Source of the DNA: DATDYW01 sp044375695
Lineage (GTDB): Bacteria > Patescibacteriota > Minisyncoccia > Phycocordibacterales > JAACPR01
Assembly (NCBI GenBank): GCA_044375695.1
Contig: JBILMG010000035.1
Coordinates: forward strand, 1 to 7,650
Length of the DNA stretch: 7,650 nt
Reading direction: 5' to 3'
Both the position numbers and the translations under genes were made by a program. The first letter of the stretch is position 1. Every line of letters starts with the position of its first letter. Positions 1 to 4,210 of the stretch are shown here, piece by piece. The notes below the pieces were generated by a model that worked only from the letters and a program-made list of their open reading frames with translations, had not been told where the DNA came from and made no database searches.

Positions 1-2
1 TC

Positions 3-275
3 TTCCAGCCAATCTGGAGCGAGGCCATGACGTTCATTATCGCCTACCAAAAGCGCGCCCGCGCCGTGGTTTCGCGCGTCATCCTAGTTGGCGGCGGCGC
101 CATGTTCCCGGGCCTCGCCTCAATTGCGGAGCAGAAGCTCGGCGTCGAGGTGCTGCGCGCCGACCCGTTCGCCAAAGTGTACGCGCCGGCGTTCCTCCAG
201 GGCGTGCTGCGCGAGAACGGCATGGCCTTCGCCGGCGCTATCGGCATCGCGCTGCGCAAGCTCGAGCTGCTGTAG
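3..275 (+). CDS. pilM: PilM, type IV pilus actin-like ATPase (C-terminal part, 5' truncated by window edge)
   Basis: This is the C-terminal end of a PilM/FtsA-type actin-fold protein; the frame is open from base 3 and the start lies outside the window. The visible 90 residues contain the motif ILVGGGAMFPGL (bases 81-116). It matches the glycine-rich nucleotide-binding segment near the end of PilM/FtsA/actin-like proteins, and is followed by the usual PFAKV segment and a helical end (GIALRKLELL). In the family, PilM is a cytoplasmic ring protein that binds the N-terminal tail of PilN and couples the inner-membrane complex to the motors. The context supports this: pilN, pilO, pilB, pilT and pilC all follow on the same strand. 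Unlike the usual pilMNOP order, two small genes and a prepilin gene separate it from pilN. It ends in TAG. The family call is firm; how much is missing upstream cannot be judged here. Confidence 0.88.
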   Translation, partial: FQPIWSEAMTFIIAYQKRARAVVSRVILVGGGAMFPGLASIAEQKLGVEVLRADPFAKVYAPAFLQGVLRENGMAFAGAIGIALRKLELL

Positions 276-315
276 AGATTCTCCGAGCTCGAGCACCTGC
301 CGCCGTCCAAAGAAA

Positions 316-588
316 ATGGAAGCACCAATTCAGGAAGGATCAGTTTTCGTCCGCATTCAGCTCGCGTTGGGAGAGCGGGGCAGGGCTCTGTCTGGAGCCG
401 AGCAGGCGGCGCTCGATCAAGCCTCAAATCACGCCGGCTTTTCGCCCGAGGTCCTCGCGAACGTGCTCGAGGGCGCCGAAGAAGATGAGAAAACAGCCGC
501 CGCCAGCCTGATCGCCCGCATTGTCGCCGCCGACTCTCGCGAGGGCTCAAAGCTGGCAGGGCAGCTGCGCGACGCGCTCGGCTTCTAG
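316..588 (+). CDS. Small helical cytoplasmic protein of unknown function
   Basis: This encodes a 90-residue acidic protein that I do not recognise. It has no signal peptide, membrane helix or cysteine. It reads as several amphipathic helices: residues 26-36 (SGAEQAALDQA), 43-67 (a run rich in Glu, Ala and Leu) and 76-88. ATG 316 was chosen because it is the only ATG, GTG or TTG in the frame after the pilM stop; starting further upstream would overlap pilM extensively. No Shine-Dalgarno sequence precedes it (the upstream bases are CCGTCCAAAGAAA). The gap to pilM is 40 bases and shows no -10-like box, so it is probably cotranscribed with pilM. The codon pattern (G/C third positions) resembles its neighbours, which supports a real gene. 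A role accessory to PilM is possible from position only. Confidence 0.66.
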   Translation: MEAPIQEGSVFVRIQLALGERGRALSGAEQAALDQASNHAGFSPEVLANVLEGAEEDEKTAAASLIARIVAADSREGSKLAGQLRDALGF

Positions 589-642
589 CCCCCCCGCAGA
601 GAATGTTTCCAGCGGCGCGGCGCGGCCGGACAGGTGTGAATC

Positions 643-662
643 TGCTGCTCCTCCCCGCAGCA
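643..662 (+). other. Small inverted repeat upstream of the 686 promoter
   Basis: TGCTGC (643-648) and GCAGCA (657-662) are exact reverse complements separated by eight pyrimidine-rich bases. The stem is only 6 bp, and it ends nine bases before the TATAAT box. No T-run follows directly; the run of five Ts at 677-681 lies 15 bases downstream. It may be a weak terminator remnant for the pilM unit or a chance structure in GC-rich DNA. Confidence 0.25.
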
Positions 663-671
663 AAGGCCGTG

Positions 672-677
672 TATAAT
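672..677 (+). promoter_or_regulatory. -10 box (TATAAT) of a probable leaderless promoter
   Basis: This is a perfect TATAAT inside GTGTATAATTTTT, in otherwise GC-rich DNA. It ends 8 bases before the GTG start at 686. A transcript beginning 6 to 8 bases downstream of the box would begin at or within a base or two of the start codon. No convincing TTGACA-type -35 box is seen 16 to 18 bases upstream. The box heads the two-gene unit of the small membrane protein and the long prepilin. Confidence 0.6.
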
Positions 678-685
678 TTTTCCCC

Positions 686-1036
686 GTGAGCGACGTGCAA
701 TTCGAAGGCGACTCCCCGGTTTCGGCCCAGCGACTCCTCCCCGAGCGCACGGCTTCTTCTCCGGTGGTAACAGCCCTGGTTCGCGCGCGGGTGGTCCCGA
801 GCGAGCGCGCGGCGCGCTTCGCGGTTATCGCCGTCGCCGTCCTCGGTGTCGGCGGAGCCTTCGCCTCTATTTATTTTTCCTCGCCGAACCGCGGCATCGC
901 GGGGGTTCGCTACGAGGATCTCTCGGCCGCCGAACGCGCCCAGATCCCGGCCGCCGAGCGAGCCTACCTCGAGCACGTTAACCAGCTGCGCCAGGAGCGC
1001 GAACGCGCCGAACCTTCGGCGCAGCGTCCAAAATAG
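686..1036 (+). CDS. Small single-pass membrane protein of unknown function, cotranscribed with the prepilin
   Basis: This encodes a 116-residue protein. The N-terminal ~40 residues are probably disordered and cytoplasmic, with basic residues (RARVVPSERAAR) just before the membrane. One transmembrane helix covers about residues 43-65 (FAVIAVAVLGVGGAFASIYF). A ~50-residue tail with charged helical stretches (SAAERAQIPAAERAYLEHVNQLRQ in part) and a basic end (RPK) follows. By the positive-inside rule the tail should lie outside the cell. There are no cysteines and no prepilin cleavage motif, so it is not itself a pilin. The start is GTG 686, chosen because TATAAT ends 8 bases before it and because the frame is codon-like from that point. 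The stop precedes the prepilin ATG by two bases, so the two are almost certainly translated from one message. It could be a helper, anchor or maturation partner of the prepilin. I do not recognise a family. Confidence 0.7.
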   Translation: MSDVQFEGDSPVSAQRLLPERTASSPVVTALVRARVVPSERAARFAVIAVAVLGVGGAFASIYFSSPNRGIAGVRYEDLSAAERAQIPAAERAYLEHVNQLRQERERAEPSAQRPK

Positions 1037-1038
1037 CC

Positions 1039-2292
1039 ATGGGAAACTTTCGCCAAAAAACCGCCGCCGGCTTCACCCTCATCGAGCTCTTGGTCGTGAT
1101 TGCCATAGTTGGCATCCTGGCGGCGGTCACCGTGCCCGCGGTTTCGAGCGCCCGCGACCGCGGCCAGTCTGCCGCCACTAGCGGGGAGGTCGCCGCTTAC
1201 CAAGAGGCCTCCTCTATGTTCCTCGCCGCGACCGGCGCCTACCCGGTGCCCGACGCCGCCGACATACCGGGTTCCTGCCTCGAGTACGACGGTACGAGCG
1301 GCGCCCCCACGAACCCGCGTTTCTGCTGCGTGGCCGACCAGCCCTGCACCTACGCCGGCCGCACCCTCGCGCCGCTCTCGCGCGGCGCCTTCGCGCCAAA
1401 CGGCGCGGGCGGGAGCCGCGCCGGCCTCCTCGGCGGTGCCATCGCGCGCCTCCCGCGCCTGCCGCCGCGCCCGATTGCGTCTGCCAGCCTGCAGTACCAG
1501 GGCGTCTTTCACTCCTGTAACGACGCCGCCTGCCAGCGGCCCACCGTCGCCTGGACTCAGCCAACCAGCTGCCCGTCAGGAATGACCAGAAACGGCGTGA
1601 GCGGCTTCTGCCAGGCCTCCATTGATCGGTCGGTCGTTAACGTCATCGGGCAAAGCGAAACCTACTGCTACAACGGCGTGGACGACGACGGCGACGACGA
1701 CGTCGACTGCCTCGACTCTGACTGCGCCGCCCGCGCGAAGTGCGGGGCAGAGGACACGCAGGAGCGCTGCTTCGACGAGTTCGATAACGACGGCGACGGC
1801 GATTCGGACTGCAACGATTCGGACTGCGCCCTGATCGAAGGCTGCAACGACGTGGCATTCGAATCTGAGTGCGAAGACGGCGAGGACAACGACCTCGATG
1901 GCTTCGCGGACTGCGCCGACCTTGACTGCGACGGCTACTCCAACGAGGGCGGCCAAGAGTGCGAGGCCTACGAAGAGGTCAGCTGCACCGACACCTTCGA
2001 CAATGACGGCGACAGCTTTGCCGACTGCGAAGACATGGGCTGCTCCGCCGCGCCCGCCTGCCGGCCGGCGTGCGTCCCGTCTTCTCTTAATGAATCCGAC
2101 TGCTCCTTCCTCTCCGGTGACGAAGACTGCGACGGCGACCAGAACTGCGCCGATTCGGACTGCTCCTACCAAGGTATCTGCGGCGGCACCGAGGTTGGTT
2201 TCTGCAACGACGGACTCGACAACGACGGGGACGGCAGCTACGACTGCTACCCTGGAGACGGTGATTGTGTCGGCGGGCCCGAGTGCGAGTAG
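1039..2292 (+). CDS. Type IV prepilin with a C-terminal array of six Cys-rich, DNDGDG-type metal-binding repeats
   Basis: This encodes a 417-residue prepilin. Residues 1-11 form a short basic leader ending in Gly11. Cleavage by the prepilin peptidase is expected between Gly11 and Phe12, and Glu16 is the conserved +5 residue. Residues 12-36 form the hydrophobic assembly helix (FTLIELLVVIAIVGILAAV). Residues 50-70 resemble GspG/pilin-type starts of the globular domain (a helix, then TGAYPVP). Residues ~71-200 form a globular region with eight cysteines (80, 96, 97, 103, 160, 165, 178, 191). Residues 210-416 hold six acidic cysteine-rich repeats, listed separately. Usual pilins and pseudopilins have about 130-170 residues, so this one is more than twice as long. 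There are about 34 cysteines in total. Such D-rich loops resemble calcium-binding thrombospondin-3, dockerin or MopE-type metal-binding repeats (family knowledge; binding here is inferred). A minor or tip pilin with an adhesive or stalk role seems more likely than the bulk pilin, but the major pilin is not otherwise visible in this window. There is no Shine-Dalgarno sequence before ATG 1039. Confidence 0.93.
   Translation: MGNFRQKTAAGFTLIELLVVIAIVGILAAVTVPAVSSARDRGQSAATSGEVAAYQEASSMFLAATGAYPVPDAADIPGSCLEYDGTSGAPTNPRFCCVADQPCTYAGRTLAPLSRGAFAPNGAGGSRAGLLGGAIARLPRLPPRPIASASLQYQGVFHSCNDAACQRPTVAWTQPTSCPSGMTRNGVSGFCQASIDRSVVNVIGQSETYCYNGVDDDGDDDVDCLDSDCAARAKCGAEDTQERCFDEFDNDGDGDSDCNDSDCALIEGCNDVAFESECEDGEDNDLDGFADCADLDCDGYSNEGGQECEAYEEVSCTDTFDNDGDSFADCEDMGCSAAPACRPACVPSSLNESDCSFLSGDEDCDGDQNCADSDCSYQGICGGTEVGFCNDGLDNDGDGSYDCYPGDGDCVGGPECE
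1666..2286 (+). repeat. Six protein-level tandem repeats, Cys-rich and acidic (DNDGDG type), in the prepilin
   Basis: Repeats begin at prepilin Cys210, Cys244, Cys278, Cys316, Cys355 and Cys389, a period of about 34-39 residues (roughly 102-117 bases). Repeats 1, 2 and 4 share the exact cysteine spacing C-x13-C-x4-C-x5-C. Each of these has an acidic loop (DDDGDDD, DNDGDGD, DNDGDS) followed by a DC-x-D-x-x-C or similar stretch. Repeat 3 (DNDLDG) keeps the first two spacings, but its last cysteine is 11 residues on (Cys308). Repeat 5 is degenerate: its loop is EDCDGD with an extra cysteine (364) and C-x14-C. Repeat 6 (DNDGDG) has C-x6-C in the middle. Short DNA identities remain, such as GATTCGGACTGC near 1801, 1816 and 2153. 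The copies are otherwise diverged, so this is an old protein repeat rather than a recent DNA duplication. Confidence 0.9.
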
Positions 2293-2314
2293 CCCGGGTG
2301 CTACCTGTGGATAG

Positions 2315-2341
2315 CGTCGCCGCGCCGAAAGCGCGGCGACG
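2315..2341 (+). terminator. Perfect 11-bp GC-rich hairpin between prepilin and pilN; possible terminator without a U tract
   Basis: CGTCGCCGCGC (2315-2325) pairs perfectly with GCGCGGCGACG (2331-2341) around the five-base loop CGAAA. It lies 22 bases after the prepilin stop and ends three bases before the TATAAT box that precedes pilN. Strength and position suit an end to the prepilin message. No run of Ts follows (GCGTATAATTCG), so it is not a classic intrinsic terminator. It could instead stabilise the 3' end of the prepilin message, or influence the overlapping promoter, whose -35 region would fall inside the stem. Confidence 0.5.
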
Positions 2342-2344
2342 GCG

Positions 2345-2350
2345 TATAAT
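2345..2350 (+). promoter_or_regulatory. -10 box (TATAAT) before pilN
   Basis: This is a perfect TATAAT in the context GGCGTATAATTCGC. It ends 12 bases before the pilN ATG at 2363, so the predicted leader is only about 5 bases long. The expected -35 position lies within the preceding hairpin and shows no TTGACA-like sequence. It likely drives pilN-pilO-pilP-like-pilB, whose internal gaps are 1-12 bases and have no similar boxes. Confidence 0.6.
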
Positions 2351-2362
2351 TCGCGCAAGCAG

Positions 2363-3151
2363 ATGAACGAGGTACGTACCACCTTCGTGCCGCGGCGCCC
2401 GACGCTAGCCGCCCCCCAGATCACCTCTTCGCGTGGTCCCGATTTCGTTGCGCTCTTGGCGACCTTCCTCTTCGTGGGCTCCGCGCTCGCCGCTGGCGGC
2501 GTTTACCTCTGGCGCTGGAACCTCACCCGACAGATCGAAGGGCAGGCCGCGCAGCTCGAGAAGGCCAAAGATTCTTTCGACCCTAAGTTCGTCGAGCAGG
2601 CGACGCTCCTCAATGACCGCATCGTCGCGGCTAACACCATTCTCGACGACCACCTCGCGCCTACCGAGCTGCTCGAGATCTTCTCGCAGTTCACCCTCAA
2701 GAGCGTAGCCTTCCAGTCTTTTACGGCGATTCACCAGGCCGACGGCGCGGTCGGGATTACCGCCACCGGCGTCGGCAAGACCTTCGAGTCTGTCGTGCTC
2801 CAGTCGGACTGGTTCGGCGAAGGTCCCGACGGCGACGGCGCGCGCCTCAAGGACGTTGTCTTCTCTCGCCTCGGCGAGAACGACCGCAAGGAGGCTACCT
2901 TCAACTTCGCGGCCACCATCCCCGGCGACCGCATCCTGTTCTCCCGCTCGATCACGCAGATTCCGGCCTCGCAGCCGAACGCGGCCGGCGGCCCGCAGCG
3001 TCCGACTGTTTCCTCGACGACGCCGGCTGTTGGCGCCCCGGCATCCTCGACCGCGCCGGTCGCCCCCGCGGCCCCGGGCGTCCCGGCAGCCGCTGCGCCA
3101 GGTGCTCCGGCCGGTGCCCGCACCGCTCCTCCTGGATCCGTGACTATCTAG
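2363..3151 (+). CDS. pilN: PilN-like inner-membrane alignment protein of the type IV pilus
   Basis: This encodes 262 residues. A 27-residue cytoplasmic N-terminus contains TTFVPRRP. One transmembrane helix follows at about 28-50 (FVALLATFLFVGSALAAGGVYLW), then a charged helical or coiled-coil region (about 53-95). Residues 97-200 form a compact domain, with TELLEIFSQFTLKSVAFQSF at its start and a strand-rich second half, as expected of PilN's ferredoxin-like fold. A low-complexity Pro/Ala tail fills about 201-262. In the family, PilN pairs with PilO in the inner membrane and its N-terminus docks on PilM. The call rests on topology plus the immediately following pilO (gap 1 base), not on strong motif identity. 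The usual NLLP-type PilM-binding motif is absent. The Pro/Ala tail makes it longer than most PilN proteins (about 180-200 residues). ATG 2363 is the first start after the -10 box. Confidence 0.76.
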   Translation: MNEVRTTFVPRRPTLAAPQITSSRGPDFVALLATFLFVGSALAAGGVYLWRWNLTRQIEGQAAQLEKAKDSFDPKFVEQATLLNDRIVAANTILDDHLAPTELLEIFSQFTLKSVAFQSFTAIHQADGAVGITATGVGKTFESVVLQSDWFGEGPDGDGARLKDVVFSRLGENDRKEATFNFAATIPGDRILFSRSITQIPASQPNAAGGPQRPTVSSTTPAVGAPASSTAPVAPAAPGVPAAAAPGAPAGARTAPPGSVTI

Positions 3152-3152
3152 T

Positions 3153-3728
3153 ATGAAATCAAGCGTCATCCCCTTCATGCTCGTCGCCCTCGCGGTCACG
3201 CTCTTTGCCGCGGTCACGTACCCGGCTTACGTGGACGAAAGGGAAGGCGTCAAAGCGCTCCAGGCCAAGTACGCCGAGAACCAGCAGACCCTCGACCTCG
3301 CCGTCGAGCTCGCCGAGAAGCGCGACGACCTGCGCAAGCGCTACTCGAAAATTAAGGACGAAGAGCGCGCCCTGCTCGCGAAGCTCCTGCCCTCGACGGT
3401 CGACAACGTGCGCCTGGTGAACGAAATTTACGCCATGGCCAAGAAGTACAACGTCAGCATCAGCAACGTGGCGGTCGGCGAAGAAGCCGACAGCGACGAG
3501 CGGAAGGGTAACCGCGCCGCCGCCTCAGACATCGCCGGTCGCGGTCGCGGCTACGGCATCCTCCCGGTCTCTTTCAGCTCGAAGGCAACCTACGGCGGCT
3601 TCCAGGGTTTCCTGCGCGACCTCGAGCTGTCGCTCCGCCTGGTCGACGTGCGCTCTATCTCCCTCAAAACGACGGCGACCGGTGAGTACGACTGGACCGT
3701 GAAGCTCGACACCTACTGGCTGCGATAA
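3153..3728 (+). CDS. pilO: PilO-like inner-membrane alignment protein of the type IV pilus
   Basis: This encodes 191 residues. A transmembrane helix lies at about 4-24 (SVIPFMLVALAVTLFAAVTYP). A coiled-coil region rich in Glu, Lys and Leu covers about 28-75. Then come the PilO signature-like LLPSTVDNVRLVNEIYAMA (78-96) and an extracytoplasmic alpha/beta domain with YGGFQGFLRDLELSLRLVDV (147-166), which resembles the PilO segment YxxFxxFLxxLE. Length and topology fit PilO (usually about 190-210 residues). In the family it forms heterodimers with PilN and controls extension and retraction. ATG 3153 follows the pilN stop by one base, so the genes are translationally linked. No Shine-Dalgarno sequence is present. 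Confidence 0.88.
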   Translation: MKSSVIPFMLVALAVTLFAAVTYPAYVDEREGVKALQAKYAENQQTLDLAVELAEKRDDLRKRYSKIKDEERALLAKLLPSTVDNVRLVNEIYAMAKKYNVSISNVAVGEEADSDERKGNRAAASDIAGRGRGYGILPVSFSSKATYGGFQGFLRDLELSLRLVDVRSISLKTTATGEYDWTVKLDTYWLR

Positions 3729-3739
3729 GCTCCACTACC

Positions 3740-4198
3740 ATGGGAAAAAAACGAGCCATCCTCCTTGTAGCCCTGATCGCCGTCCTCGGCGGCGGTGCCG
3801 CTGCCTACTTCATGGGCGGCACCGATAGCGGCGGCGGAGAATCCGTGCGGACCGTCAACGCGGCCGCGGGCGGCGCGAGCGCAACCAGCACGGACTCCTT
3901 GGTGGCGGAAATTACCGCTACCATCTACCAGATTGACCGCCTGCAGCTCGACTCTTCCATTTTTAACTCGGCCGCCTTCCGCGTGCTGCAGGACCGCACC
4001 CAGACCATTCCTCCCGAGATTCCGGGCCGCGAGAACCCGTTCGCGCCGCTCTACTCCGAGGGTCGAATGCCGGCGACCTCCAGCCCCCGCACCACGCGCC
4101 CTGCGGGTCAGGGCGGGCTCCTCGGCGGCCTCGAAACCCCCACCGTCGGCCGTCCCGGATCCGCTACGGGAACCGCCCCCGCGCTCCCCGTTCGCTAA
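3740..4198 (+). CDS. Small membrane-anchored protein in the pilP position (GRENPFAPL motif)
   Basis: This encodes 152 residues. A basic start (MGKKR) leads into one hydrophobic helix (about 6-24), then a Gly/Ala/Ser-rich linker (25-50) and a short conserved-looking core. The core has a helix LVAEITATIYQIDRLQLDSS, then IFNSAAFRVLQD (74-85) and PPEIPGRENPFAPL (91-104). The tail (105-152) is low-complexity and rich in Pro, Gly, Thr and Arg. There is no lipobox cysteine, so it is probably a bitopic or secreted protein rather than a lipoprotein. Proteins of this form, with LDxSxF and GRxNPFAP, are common after pilO in Parcubacteria-type pilus loci (recalled knowledge). The NPF element recalls PilP, which occupies the same operon position in proteobacteria. 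Homology to PilP is unproven, and no secretin gene follows, so its partner must differ from PilQ. It sits 11 bases after pilO and 12 before pilB. Confidence 0.74.
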   Translation: MGKKRAILLVALIAVLGGGAAAYFMGGTDSGGGESVRTVNAAAGGASATSTDSLVAEITATIYQIDRLQLDSSIFNSAAFRVLQDRTQTIPPEIPGRENPFAPLYSEGRMPATSSPRTTRPAGQGGLLGGLETPTVGRPGSATGTAPALPVR

Positions 4199-4210
4199 GA
4201 GAACTCCCGG

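Noticed and set aside
44..976. Long open frame on the minus strand over pilM end and the small genes
   Set aside because: It is antisense to three better-supported genes, is Arg/Ala-rich low-complexity, and has no recognisable motif. GC-rich codon use commonly leaves such frames open.
1666..2286. CRISPR array or recent DNA tandem repeat
   Set aside because: The periodicity is at protein level with diverged DNA. There are no identical direct repeats with unique spacers, and the frame is open throughout.
1039..2292. UGA recoding (genetic code 25 or 4)
   Set aside because: No in-frame TGA occurs in any of the supported genes, so the standard code explains them; absent TGA stops alone do not show reassignment.
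1576..2424. 282-codon minus-strand frame opposite the prepilin repeats
   Set aside because: Its Val/Ala-rich repetitive product is the complement of GAC/GGC/TGC-rich repeat codons and has no start signal or domain.
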